Positions 19,975-30,444 of a stretch of 64,000 bases of DNA are shown in pieces. The notes under the pieces were generated by a model. That model saw only the letters and a program-made list of their open reading frames with translations. It was not told where the DNA came from and made no database searches. Source of the DNA: Nymphaea colorata. Lineage: Eukaryota > Streptophyta > Magnoliopsida > Nymphaeales > Nymphaeaceae. Location: the NCBI RefSeq assembly GCF_008831285.2, contig NC_045140.1, positions 1,901,528 through 1,965,527 on the forward strand, read 5' to 3'. Position numbers and translations under genes: made by a program. How positions within the stretch are numbered: position 1 is the stretch's first letter; each line of letters begins with the position of its first letter.

Positions 19975-20642
19975 CCAGGCCGTGTTTGATGCCTAACCCA
20001 CCGCCATGAGCCAGAAGTTTTAATCCGATCTACGTCCACGGTTAGTTGGCTAGGGTCGAGATTCCCGGGCCTCAGCTTAGGTCCGCGGTGTGGTTTGGCA
20101 ACCGACTCGCGCTGTTTTTTGGTCGTGGAGGAGATGGAGAAGGCAGGTATTGCCAGTGCTTTCGATTGATATCAGAGGGAGAGGCGAGAGCCAACTCTGC
20201 GCCCGCTCTGATGATCCCCTCCGGGTTAAATCCCCAAGCGGAAGATTCAAATTCACTTCTTAGATGAAGTACCTGCTGCTGTTGTAAGAAAGGGCGCAAG
20301 GAAAGGAAGTTCGCGCCACAACGGTTCTTCCTTGTTCCATTTTGAATAGCAGCAAGAAAGTGAAATAATACGCCTTTTCCTTATTAGCCTTCTTCCTCTT
20401 CCTCTTCTGTCGCCGTTTCCTATTGATGGATTTACTTGCTTTTACTTTCTTATGGTTGCTGTACAGTTCCGTTCATCCAGTGGATTCTTGGTACTTTGTG
20501 TTTTTGTTATTTAGCTCTTGCTAATGTGTGAAAAAGAGAAGATGCTGCTGCCTGCTACTTTGGCTATTTATTTCATCCATTATGAATTCTTTGAGAAGCA
20601 TCTGTCTTTGATAGTGATGCCCATGTGTGAGATCTTCAGCAA
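19975..20642 (+). promoter_or_regulatory. Promoter and 5' leader of PPR3
   Basis: It is homologous to the upstream regions of PPR1 and PPR4 and lacks the 290-base insertion of PPR1. The leader has 'gttgtaagaaaggg', 'gccgtttcctattgatgga', 'tcatccagtggattcttgg' and 'gagatcttcagcaaATGG'. Two uORFs occur, at 20582-20611 (MNSLRSICL) and 20617-20649 (MPMCEIFSKW); the second overlaps the main ATG. Confidence 0.7.
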
Positions 20643-20649
20643 ATGGTAA
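20617..20649 (+). promoter_or_regulatory. Upstream ORF overlapping the PPR3 start codon
   Basis: It encodes the same ten residues, MPMCEIFSKW, as the PPR1 uORF, but stops with TAA in ATGGTAA; the PPR3 ATG is at 20643. The stop codon differs (TAA against TGA) while peptide and register are kept. Confidence 0.55.
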
Positions 20650-22973
20650 GACCCAAGTCTGTTTCCTCATCTGTGTCGTCATTCATTCGGTCATGTTTGA
20701 AGCACCACCCCTCTTCTTCCCGTTCTTTCTCGGCTTCAGTGGGATTAAAAAATACCTACAGAGACAACAATAGTGGCATCCAGAAGAAATACTTGCCTGC
20801 CCATTCATTGCTTATGCGGTCAGAAGCTGGTCATTCTGTTTGGTTAAGCGAAGACCATAAACTGGACCGGAGTTTTCTGCAAACCCTGTGCAACAATTCC
20901 AGCGACGATGAGATCGAGAAGGCATTGGTTGCTTTTGATGAGATGCAGTTTAGTCGTGTTCATAAACAGTCAGTGTTCTTATGCAACCGTTTGTTGGGTG
21001 TTCTTGTGAGACGAGGAAGGTGTGAAGATGGGTTCTTGGTCTATTTCAAGATGGTTAGCTCCGGCATTTCTCCTAGTTTAGTTACTCTCAATATCCTACT
21101 CAATTGTTTTTGTAAAGCTCATCAGATTGAATCCGCATTTGCGGTGCTTGGCGGTATGCTGAAGACTGGGTTCTCGCCCTCTACTATCACTTTTAATTCA
21201 CTGATTGACAGTCTGCTTAAGTCAGGTAGGTTGGGTGAAGCTTTAGGGATGCTGGCTTCAATGTGCAGTGAGGGTTGTGATCCTGATGTGGTTACTTATA
21301 CCTGTCTCATAGATGGAGCTTGTAAAATGGGTAGGCTTGGGGATGCAAGATCTCTGTTACGAGAGATGGCTGTCAGAGATATTGTTGCCGATTTAGTTAC
21401 CTATACTACAGTTATAGACGGCCTTTGCAAGGAAGGGCTTGTGGATGAGGCTTATGAACTCTATAAAGAGATTAGTATAAAAGGATTCTGCCCTAATGTT
21501 GTAACTTTCACGATTTTGATTCATAGGCTCTGCATTGCTGGTCAGTGGCAAGAAGCAAAAGAATTGTTTCATAAGATGTTAGATTCAGGAATCAAACCAA
21601 ATGTAGTAACATTCAGTGCTCTGGTTCATGGTTTTAGTGAACATGGAATGATAGAGGAAGCCATTCAATTTGTACGTTTGCTGCTCAAAATGGGTGAGTC
21701 TCCTAACGGATATACATTTGCACCAATTATAGGAAATCTAGCTAAAAAAGGTAGAATGGATGAAGCAATGCAGTTCATCAGCCATCTTTTGAAGAGAGGT
21801 GTTTCACTAAATTTTATAACATATGGCATTCTCATATGCGGCTTATTTGAGACCGGCAGAGTAGATGAAGCCGTAGCATTGTACAGTTATATGCTATCCG
21901 AAGGTTACCAGCCTGATGTGTTTATCTATAATTGTCTTATTGATGGATTTTGCAAAGCAGGCCTGCTTGAGCAGGCAAATGCTTTGTTACATGAAATGAA
22001 TGTGGAGGGAATTAAACCCAATGTAGTAACTTACAGCATGATTATTGATAGCCTTTGCAAAGAAGGTTTTCTTGATAGAGCTGTGGAAGTGTACGAGGAG
22101 ATGAATGAAAAAGGTATTTTTCCAGACACAATTACCTTCAATATCTTGATCAACAGATTCTGCATAGAAGATAGATGGGAAGAAGCAAAAGACATGCTTA
22201 ATAACATGTGGAACCGGGGAATTAGACCTGATGTTGTTACATGTACTAGCATCATTGATGGGTATTGTAAGAAGGGAAGAGTGAATGATGCTGTTGATTT
22301 TCTGAGTTTTATGTTTGAGGTGGGTGAACTGCCTAATGTGTATATGTGCAACATTATAATGGATGGTCTTTCCAAAGGAGGGAGAGTGAATGAAGCATTT
22401 CAGTTGGTCACTTACCTTCTCAAGAGTGGAACCTGCTTGAATATTGCGACTTACAGTATCCTCATAAGTGGTTTATGCAAGTCTAATAGAGTGGATGAAG
22501 CAGAATCCATCTATAACTACATGCTGTCCATTGGTCATGAGCCTGATGTGGTCATATACAATTCTCTTATAGATGGGCTTTGTAAGGTAGGCAAGGTCAA
22601 TGATGCTAAGGTCTTGGTGAATGAAATGGTACTAAGAGGAACCAGTATTGATATAGTTACATGCAATGTGTTTATTGATGCTCTCTGTAAAGAAGGCCTT
22701 CTGGATGAAGCTTGGATGGTTTATGAAGAGATGCTAGGGAAAGGTCTTTGTCCTAATGTCGTTACTTTTAACATTTTCATTCACAGTTTCTGCAGTCATA
22801 GGCGGCATGAAAAAGCAAAGGCACTAATCGGTGAGATGTTGGTCCAAGGAATAAAACCAAACACAGCTACTTTTAATGGATTGGTTGGTGGACTCCATAA
22901 AAGTGTGAGCATCGATCATACGATTGATTATCTACATGCTGTAGCTGAAATGGACAATGTCTGTGTATCATAA
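20643..22973 (+). CDS. PPR3: RFL-type P-class PPR protein
   Basis: Single exon of 776 residues, the most complete member of the cluster. The first 45 residues are Ser/Arg/His-rich without acidic residues, as expected for mitochondrial import. Eighteen full 35-residue PPR motifs run from about residue 119 to 750, then a partial C-terminal motif ending EMDNVCVS. Residues 5/35 of the motifs read NS, NS, ND, TD, TN, TN, SN, AN, GD, NN, SD, ND, TN, NN, SD, ND, NN, NN. By the published PPR code these suggest bases in the order C, C, U, G, A, A, A, ?, ?, C/U, G, U, A, C/U, G, U, C/U, C/U. PPR1 differs at several of these pairs, so the two probably bind different RNAs. No lesion seen. Confidence 0.95.
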   Translation: MVRPKSVSSSVSSFIRSCLKHHPSSSRSFSASVGLKNTYRDNNSGIQKKYLPAHSLLMRSEAGHSVWLSEDHKLDRSFLQTLCNNSSDDEIEKALVAFDEMQFSRVHKQSVFLCNRLLGVLVRRGRCEDGFLVYFKMVSSGISPSLVTLNILLNCFCKAHQIESAFAVLGGMLKTGFSPSTITFNSLIDSLLKSGRLGEALGMLASMCSEGCDPDVVTYTCLIDGACKMGRLGDARSLLREMAVRDIVADLVTYTTVIDGLCKEGLVDEAYELYKEISIKGFCPNVVTFTILIHRLCIAGQWQEAKELFHKMLDSGIKPNVVTFSALVHGFSEHGMIEEAIQFVRLLLKMGESPNGYTFAPIIGNLAKKGRMDEAMQFISHLLKRGVSLNFITYGILICGLFETGRVDEAVALYSYMLSEGYQPDVFIYNCLIDGFCKAGLLEQANALLHEMNVEGIKPNVVTYSMIIDSLCKEGFLDRAVEVYEEMNEKGIFPDTITFNILINRFCIEDRWEEAKDMLNNMWNRGIRPDVVTCTSIIDGYCKKGRVNDAVDFLSFMFEVGELPNVYMCNIIMDGLSKGGRVNEAFQLVTYLLKSGTCLNIATYSILISGLCKSNRVDEAESIYNYMLSIGHEPDVVIYNSLIDGLCKVGKVNDAKVLVNEMVLRGTSIDIVTCNVFIDALCKEGLLDEAWMVYEEMLGKGLCPNVVTFNIFIHSFCSHRRHEKAKALIGEMLVQGIKPNTATFNGLVGGLHKSVSIDHTIDYLHAVAEMDNVCVS

Positions 22974-23383
22974 AATGAACGTTTACTGCCAAAAGCAGTT
23001 GATATGCGTCGATTTGAATGTTGAAATAGTGGTCGATCAGCCTAATATTTCCATCTCCCTAAAATATTTGGCATAATTCATTACCCTGAAAATATCTCTG
23101 AGTGGATGTCAACAGAAAATTTTCACCTCTTTATATCTAGAATGACTAAAATTGCAGGGAAAAACTCCTCTCGGATCTTTATTTTTTCTGGAATATTACC
23201 CTTGCTTTACAGCATGCAAAAAAAAATTATCCTGAATTTTCTCATGCTATAAACGCCACTTAGGAGTTGTTTGATTGCAAAACCAGTTTTTTTTTTTTAT
23301 GGTGTTCAGTTTCCGTGCTTTGAGTTTTCCCCTAGAAAAGTAAATTCCTGGTTTTGTATTTCCTCTGCTAGGATATGTTTCAG

Positions 23384-23419
<36 letters not shown>

Positions 23420-24854
23420 CTCCTAGCAATTAGTGGATAAACTACTTGGGAAAATATCCATAAGGTTGTGTTTTTTTTCATTGTGAATCTCAAATCTGAA
23501 GTGATTTAAGATCTTAAGATCTCAGATCTATGGATTTAAAGTTGGACCTCCTTTCCATTCAACCTTAAATCTGTGGTTTTTAACATGAAACTCATGCTAC
23601 TGAGATCCTTCCTTTAAACACAACCTGCGGATCTCTCGAAACATACCTTTTTATGCATTCTCGGATCTAAGATCCGAGGCTATCAAACCCAACATAATTG
23701 TTTCATCCCAAAAGTAATTGTCCCCAAGTAATTGAATTTTGGAGGCAATATTTGTCACACTCTCTTCCCCTCCCTGTGTAACAGACACACTTGAGTTTGA
23801 CTTTTTTTTCCCCTTTACGGGCCTCTTTTCTATCTAATCTAGGGTTAAATAAAAGCAATAAAAAAGGTAAGCATACCAAAAACTTGAGTGTGTTTCCATT
23901 ACACAAACACACGCAGAGATCGTTTGAAAAAGAAAGTTATGCATGGTTCAATAGGCATGGTGCAGAAAACAACTGTTGTAAGAGACTACCACAGATCATG
24001 TGCTTTACAAGCACCACGTTCCGTAGTTTGTATAAACCGTTGAACTCCTAAAGTTCTCGAGGAACTGTATCAGCATCCGCTTCTTAGCTAGACAACAAAG
24101 AGTAAGACAGATTCTCATAACCAATCAGGGCAGAAGTTGCAGTCACAACTGCACAGGCTCCTCTCCAAGTTGAAAATGCCTCCCAAAAGTTTGTGCTGGC
24201 ACAATAGCACGGAAAAGGCCTATAAATAAGACAAATAATAAGAAGCCCAGTTGGCATTCTGTCGACCAAATTATCAATATATCAAAGAAAATGAGAAGAG
24301 AGAGAGGGAGAGAGAAGAAAAAGCATATCAAAAGTTTCTTTCCAAATTGACTGAGCAGCTTGGCAATTCCAAATTGCTTGTAACCAATAAAATGTGCCAA
24401 CAGTGGTTGCTTATCAATAACGATTGCATGTCAGCAGTATCCAACCATAGTGTTTGATGAGCTGAACACAATGCATAGACAACATATCTACGATGACAAG
24501 GTTTATCCATAATTTTAGAACAATCCATTTTCACCTGTGGTCTTATATTAAAGATACATTCAACCCGATCTTACATTTGGCTCAGACAATTTTATCGACG
24601 CTCTTCAACTTTAGGCAGTACCATGACTAGGAATCGGTGTTTCATCATAGCATATGGGTGATTCGAAAGGTTGAAACCGCTCACCCTTCTCTCTATTCTT
24701 ACGGTCTAGGGCTGCATTGAGAACTGCAAACACTGATTTTTCCTCGGCATGATGCAAGCAGGATGGCCTATTTCTCCGAAGGAGATGGAAATTGTTGGTG
24801 TATTGTCCAAGCACTCGCAAAGCGTAGGAAGCGACACTCGTGAATTGGAGTGCA
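22974..24854. other. PPR3 3' flank and intergenic DNA
   Basis: The first 150 bases resemble the other PPR 3' flanks ('gtggatgtcaacagaaaattttcacc'). About 23455-23700 is rich in 'agatct' words and ends 'ctatcaaacccaaca', resembling a small non-autonomous DNA element whose left end may be 'ggttgtgttttt'; this is weak. The rest has no gene. Confidence 0.45.
23387..23416. repeat. (CT)n microsatellite
   Basis: An uninterrupted CT run downstream of PPR3. Confidence 0.95.
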
Positions 24855-24966
24855 GTGAAGCACTGCAGAAATCTAACTGACAACCAGGCGTTCACCAGCT
24901 TGCCAGCCCAGTGAAGCACTGCAGAAATCTAACTGACAACCAGGACTTTCACAAGCCTGCCAGCCC
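24855..24966. repeat. 56-bp tandem duplication
   Basis: Two adjacent units begin 'gtgaagcactgcagaaatct' at 24855 and 24911 and both end in 'gccagccc'. They differ at a few positions near 'ggcgttcaccagctt' versus 'ggactttcacaagcct'. No coding context. Confidence 0.9.
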
Positions 24967-25489
24967 TATCAGCCACACTACTTCCCTTAGAGCACTCTTT
25001 GCATATGAGCGAGGTAACATGCTAAACAATTTACTAGATGCACTCGGGCATGTTTGAGGAAAGAAAATAGTTTGGTTCCAATCCCTTTGTATGTCAATGG
25101 AGATTCAATAAGAACAATATTATTCCCATAGAGGATGAAAGCACTTTGATATAACAACAGAAGCAAATATCCAGCTTTTTCTCTACCTATTTTGCCATCA
25201 ATGTTTGATTTATCATTTTGCTGTCCTTGGACGCTCCCCCCTGAAAGCATTGCCCCAAGGGAAAAACAGAAGAGCATTTGAGGTTATAAGGGATTATCCC
25301 AATCGGATGGGAAGGATCGTCTACAGGGTTCATACAGATGTCTTTTGAGAATTATTATGCTCCTAAACATAGAACAGAAAAAGCAGGGATGACTCTCTCT
25401 ACCTATCTTGGCACAAAGGATTGATTCATTTCTTACTCCCCCCAAAAGCATTGCCCAAAGAAATGACAAAAGAGAACATTGTATGAGCC

Positions 25490-25716
25490 TTAAGGGGCAT
25501 AGTGCAATCAGACAGCAATACAGTTCAAATTTATAGGATTTGAGGTTCGAATCGTGTGGCTGCTGTCACGTTTTAGTCTATTGTTCATATAGGCTGCAAA
25601 CAGTTGGGAGCATGACACTTGAGTTGAAGACACACACTTGAGTTGAAGACTGAAAGGGTATGGCTTTTAGGGTTTAAGTTCGGCGATTTCTTTAAATAAA
25701 CATTTAAAAAAAAAAA
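25490..25716 (+). mobile_element. Candidate tRNA-derived SINE
   Basis: A pol III-like A box (GGCATAGTGCA, about 25496-25506) and a B box (GGTTCGAATCG, 25544-25554) are 37 bases apart. A body of about 150 bases and a terminal A run (25706-25716) follow. Size and layout fit plant SINEs. I see no clear target-site duplication and no second copy in the window. Confidence 0.4.
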
Positions 25717-26301
25717 CACTTGATGGTCACTCATCACCCCCCCTTTTGAGAATTATGCTCCTAAATATAAAATAGAAAAATGTAAAAGCACGGGTGCCTT
25801 ATGCTGCTCCTTTCATCTTGGACATGTCAATGGACATACTAAAGACACCACATGAAGAAACAAATGTTTAAATGTTCCTTAGACAATCTGATATATCTGA
25901 TGATGTGTACATGTACAAACATAATTTACCAAGTGTGTCCGCTCCAAGGCGTGAAGCGTAAGCCTCGGAGTGTTTTAAAGGGAGGAACGATTTGAAGTGT
26001 ATCGGTGAAGCGCAACCATACGACTATAACGCCACTTGCAACTTGTCTTCAAAATTTCAAATTTGTCCACTGATTGCTCACGCTCGTCAAATCTTGGTGC
26101 ATGCTCATCTGTTATTCACATGCAGGATGAACCTCGAAATGAGTTGAAGCAAAGTAACTGTTAGCGATGTGGGTGCACTTGAATACGTAGCCTTCGCGAC
26201 TCTAGTTTGTCTGTTTCACAGATTCCTTTAACTTTCAGACGATGACGCAACAACTGATCTCATGTCATGTATATACAGGACTTCTGGCAACAAACGTCCA
26301 T
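25717..26301 (-). other. PPR4 3' flank
   Basis: The part near the gene (26150-26301) is homologous to the PPR2 3' flank. The distal part shares 'ttttgagaattatgctcctaaa' with 25340-25370, a small local repeat. No gene. Confidence 0.5.
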
Positions 26302-28563
26302 TTATGATAAACAGACATTGTCCATCTCAGCTACGCCGCGAAGAAAATCAATAGTATGATCAATGCTCGTGCTTTTGTGGAGTCCACTAAACAATCCATT
26401 ACAAGTAACTCTGTCTGGTTTTATTCCACGGACCAACATCTCACTGATTAATGCCTTTGCATCTTCATGTCGCCCATGACGGCAGAGATTGTGAATGAAA
26501 ATATTAAAAGTAATGACACTAGGACAAAGACCTTTCCCTAGCATCTCTTCAAAAACCTTCCAAGCTTCATCCAGAAGGCCTTCTTTACATAGAGCATCAA
26601 TAAACACGTTGCATGTAACGACATCGATACTGGTTCCCCCTAGTACCATTTCATTCACCAAAACCTTAGCATCATTAATCTTGCCCATCTTACAAAACCC
26701 ATCTATCAGGCAATTATATATGACCACATTAGGCTCAAAACCAATGCACAGCATGTAGTTATAGATGGATGCTGCTTCATCCACCCTTCCAGACTTGCAT
26801 AAACCACTTATAAGGATGCCGTAAGTCGGAATATCCAAGCAGTTTCCACTCTTCAGAAGGTAAGTGACTAACTGCATCGCTTCATCCATTCTCCCTTCTT
26901 TGGAAAGACCATCCATGACAATGTTGCAAGTATACACATTAGGCAGTTCTTCCACCTCAAACATAACAGTCATGACATCAAGAGCATCATTTACTCTTCC
27001 TTCCTTACAATACCCATCAATAATGCTATTAAATGTAACAACATCAGGTCTAACGCCCCGGTTGAACATGTTATTGAGCATTTCCTTCGCTTCTTGCCAT
27101 CTATTCTCAATGCATAATCTGTTGATCAAGATGGTGAAGATATAAACTGAGTCTGGGAAGATACCCTTTCTATTCATCTCCTCATATACTTCCATGGCTC
27201 TATCAAGAAACCCTTCCTTGCAAAGCCTATCAATGATCATGCTATAAGTAACCAAATTGGGTCTTATCCCCACCATGTTCATTTCATGTAACAAAGCATT
27301 TGCCTGCTCAAGCCGGCCTGCTTTGCAAAGCCCATCAAAAAGAGAATTATAGATAAACACATCCGGCCGGTAACCTTCAGTTAGCATAGAACGAAGCAAT
27401 GCTTGGGCTTCATCTATGCCATCGGTCTTAGATAAACCATTTACACCCATTCTACTTTTTTTAGCTAGATTTTGTATAATTGGTGTAAATGTATATCCAT
27501 TAGGAGACTCGCCTATTTTAAGCATCAAACCAACAAATTGAATGGCTTCATCTATCATTCCATGTTCACTAAAACCATGAACAAGTGCACTGAATGTTAC
27601 AACATTTGGTTTGATTCCTGAATCTAACATCTTATTAAACAATGCTTTTGCTTCTTGCCACCGCCTAGCAATGCAGAGTCTGTGGATCAAACTGGTGAAA
27701 GTTGCAACATTAGGGCAAATTCCATTTGCATTCATCTCTTTGTAGAGTTCATAAGCCTCATCCACAAGCCCTTCCTTAGAAAGACCGTCAATAACTGTGT
27801 TGTAGGTAACCGTATTTGCAACAATCTCTTTGACAGCCATCTCTCGTAACAGAGACCGTGCATCCCCAAGCCTACCCATTTTACAAGCTCCATCTATAAG
27901 ACAATTATAGGTAAACACATCAGGATCACAACCCTCAGCGCTCATGGAAGCCTGCAACGCTAAAGCTTCATCCAGCCTACTTGACTTAAGCAGTCCATCA
28001 ATCAGCGTATTAAAAGTGATAGCAGAGGGCGAGAACCCGGCCTTCAGAACACCACCGAGCACTGCAAATGCAGATTCAATCTGGTGAGCCTTAGAGAAAC
28101 AATTGAGCAAGATATTGAGAGTAACTAAACTAGGAGAAATCCCAGCGCCCACCATCTTGAAGTAGACTGAGAAGCCATCTTCATACCTGCCCCTTTTCAC
28201 AAGAACACCCAACAAGCGGGTGCAAAAAATCTCTGACGGTTTATGAACACGACAAAATCGCATATCACGGAAAGCAGCCATTGCCTTCTCGATCTCATCA
28301 TGGCTAGAGCTATTGTGTAGACTTTGCAGAACCCCACGTTCTTGTTTATGGACTTCACTTGAACAACTACAATGACCAGATTCTGACCGCGTAATGAACG
28401 GGTGGGCAGGCAAATGTTTCTTATGGATGACACTATTGTTGTCTCTGCTGGCAAGTTTGGATCCTGCGGAAGCCGAGTATGAACGGGCAGTATAGTGGTG
28501 GTGCCTCCAAGATAACAGAGTCAATGACGATACGTATGAGAAAATCGATATAGGTCTCATCAT
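26302..28563 (-). CDS. PPR4: RFL-type P-class PPR protein
   Basis: Single exon of 753 residues from ATG ATG AGA at 28563. The N-terminus (MMRPISIFSYVSSLTLLSWR) is basic and hydroxylated, suiting mitochondrial import. About 17 PPR motifs follow; one near residues 345-390 is a 46-residue hybrid caused by the 24-residue deletion shared with PPR2. Another repeat, beginning SVYIFT, has 36 residues through a one-residue insertion. Residues 5/35 include TS, NS, ND, NN, NN, TN, SN before the hybrid and NN, SD, TD, NN, ND, GN, ND, NS, ND after it. The gene converges on PPR3, and its leader with an overlapping uORF is intact. Expected role: sequence-specific organellar RNA binding. The frame is open throughout. 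Confidence 0.95.
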   Translation of the reverse strand: MMRPISIFSYVSSLTLLSWRHHHYTARSYSASAGSKLASRDNNSVIHKKHLPAHPFITRSESGHCSCSSEVHKQERGVLQSLHNSSSHDEIEKAMAAFRDMRFCRVHKPSEIFCTRLLGVLVKRGRYEDGFSVYFKMVGAGISPSLVTLNILLNCFSKAHQIESAFAVLGGVLKAGFSPSAITFNTLIDGLLKSSRLDEALALQASMSAEGCDPDVFTYNCLIDGACKMGRLGDARSLLREMAVKEIVANTVTYNTVIDGLSKEGLVDEAYELYKEMNANGICPNVATFTSLIHRLCIARRWQEAKALFNKMLDSGIKPNVVTFSALVHGFSEHGMIDEAIQFVGLMLKIGESPNGYTFTPIIQNLAKKSRMGVNGLSKTDGIDEAQALLRSMLTEGYRPDVFIYNSLFDGLCKAGRLEQANALLHEMNMVGIRPNLVTYSMIIDRLCKEGFLDRAMEVYEEMNRKGIFPDSVYIFTILINRLCIENRWQEAKEMLNNMFNRGVRPDVVTFNSIIDGYCKEGRVNDALDVMTVMFEVEELPNVYTCNIVMDGLSKEGRMDEAMQLVTYLLKSGNCLDIPTYGILISGLCKSGRVDEAASIYNYMLCIGFEPNVVIYNCLIDGFCKMGKINDAKVLVNEMVLGGTSIDVVTCNVFIDALCKEGLLDEAWKVFEEMLGKGLCPSVITFNIFIHNLCRHGRHEDAKALISEMLVRGIKPDRVTCNGLFSGLHKSTSIDHTIDFLRGVAEMDNVCLS

Positions 28564-28583
28564 TTGCTGAAGATTTCATACAT
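28560..28583 (-). promoter_or_regulatory. Upstream ORF overlapping the PPR4 start codon
   Basis: ATG at 28583 encodes MYEIFSK and stops with TGA inside ATGATGA, where the PPR4 ATG is the first three bases. It is shorter than the PPR1/PPR3 version (no MPM start, no Trp), but its frame and overlap with the main start are the same. Confidence 0.5.
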
Positions 28584-29290
28584 GAGCAAGCAGTATCTTG
28601 TCTTTTTTCACATGTTAGTAACAGTTAAATGCCAAAAACACAGATTTCCCAAGAATCCACAGGATGAAGAGAATTCTAGAACAAGCCCAAGCAACATATA
28701 GCAAGAAAAATCATCAACCTGGAAACTGGAACAGAAGAAGAAGAAAGGTAATAACGTAAAGGCATATATATTTCGCGTTTCTAGCTGGTATCCAAAATGG
28801 AACAAAGAGAAAATAACGAAGAAGCTTTTGCGACGGGCACTTCCTTTCTGTCTGCCCTTTCTTACCACAGCAGCAGGTATTTCGCCTACGACGGCGGGTT
28901 TGAAACGTCAACCCGGGGATTTAATCCGGTGGGGATCATCAGAGCCGGCCATGGTATCCCCCCTTCGCATCTCAATCGAAGCACCGGCAACATCTGGGTT
29001 CTCCCGTCCCTGCGGTGCCCGAAAGAGCGTGACCCATTTGCGGGGTGCACCGCCACCTCTCGGGGATTCCCGCTTCGTCTTGAATCCCAAAAGGGTTGAA
29101 GTACTTCAAGAGGCCTGCTTGAATGAAGTTCACCGACGGGACAAACACGTTCATTTGGAACACAGGCCTGACGCCTGACATCCGACCGAGGAGCGTCATT
29201 TTGGGACCAATCCAGCCAGACCCGCCGAATGTCCAAAGCATGGACCGAGCCAACTAGGCGTGGACCTACATCAGCTTAGGTCCCTGGGCA
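28584..29290 (-). promoter_or_regulatory. Promoter and 5' leader of PPR4
   Basis: Reverse-complement homolog of the PPR1/PPR3 upstream blocks: 'gagaacccagatgttgccggtgcttcgattgag', 'ggattaaatccccgg', 'gctgtggtaagaaaggg', 'catcctgtggattcttggg' and 'ctaacatgtgaaaaaag' occur in order. The distal 29040-29250 part is GC-richer and open in several frames; I do not recognise a protein in it. Confidence 0.65.
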
Positions 29291-30444
29291 TAAGTCGAGG
29301 CTTTTTATTGGAAGTTGCCGACAAAGATGAGGATGGAAGGTTATCTCATCATTCAGATCAGAACCAAAGCCCTTACTTCCCTTGCTCTTAAGGTTAATCT
29401 TTTAAGGTTCAGAGCCTAGTAGATGGTGAGATGTTCACATGCTTTTCAACTTACCAAAAAAAAAAAAAAAAACTCATCTCTTTTCTCGGATTGGCCTCAA
29501 TGCTATAAACATTTGGCATTGCAGCCGATTCAGTGAATCGGCCAAAAATACTAAAAAACTTTTTTTAGAAAATAAATGCAAAATGCGTATTAATAGTTTT
29601 ATGGAACAAAAAATACTCAACATATTTTTAGAGACAGCTAAAAGTTGACATATTGATCTCTGGAATCGCCCACAAGATCGAATTGGTGCGGCACCAAGTC
29701 GACGCGAGTCGGCGGATAGCTGGACGGAATGTGGAGGGTCGGCCTTGGCTCGACCACGGCAGCCATTGTCACATTAGCTTTTGGGCTTTGAATAATTTGC
29801 CATTTTAAAATTGCATCCGCAGATGTGAACGGTTTGGATTCTGCCAGATCCGTTGTTTACCGTATTATACTTACTCTGATCAAGGCTCGAACTTTGATTT
29901 AGAGTTGAGTTTTGTGAAACTGTATTCGATCCAATAAAGGTAGGGTCCAAACTATACATGTATGGTTCGGACCCTTGCGTAGAAGCTCAAATTTTCCAAA
30001 GAACTAAAAGTTATTAAATTTTGTAGAAATTTGGAAGAAGAATTTCGCGACTGGACAGCTTATGCAGAAGTGCACTTCCTAAAGAAGAAAAAAGTAATGC
30101 CTCGCTCTTTGAGATGGGAATCAAGTTTGTACCAAGATACAGAATCTTTCAGATAAACAGTAGCCAAGAAAGAAAAGAGTGTAAAGGGTAGAAATTTCCC
30201 TTGCGTAATTGACGTTATTCTTTTCCACAGGCGACAAAGAAGTGGCCAAGAAAGGCCGCCGGCTAATGGTAATGGGGCAGGAAAGAACCCGTGCCTCGCC
30301 AAACTCAGTTATTTCCAGAGAAGATGAGTATGATATGATACAGATGAGATCAAAGAGGAGTATGATATGATACAAATGAGATCAAAGGAATGCAACTGCA
30401 GAAATTTCAACAGACAAAAACTAAGATAACATTCTTGCACGACT
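29291..30444. other. Intergenic DNA downstream of the NT-C2 gene
   Basis: No gene. There is an A run at about 29454-29470, then AT-rich DNA with a short GC-rich patch at about 29660-29770 without coding similarity that I recognise. The last few hundred bases should include the 3' UTR of the minus-strand gene that ends at 30445. Confidence 0.5.

Noticed and set aside
25544-25554. GGTTCGAATC as part of a real tRNA gene
   Set aside because: No cloverleaf with paired acceptor stem and anticodon arm can be drawn around it; a SINE head explains it better.
28886-29253. Frames of 93-116 residues on both strands upstream of PPR4
   Set aside because: The region is the PPR4 upstream block shared with PPR1 and PPR3 in part, the frames are not kept open in those paralogs, and I recognise no protein.
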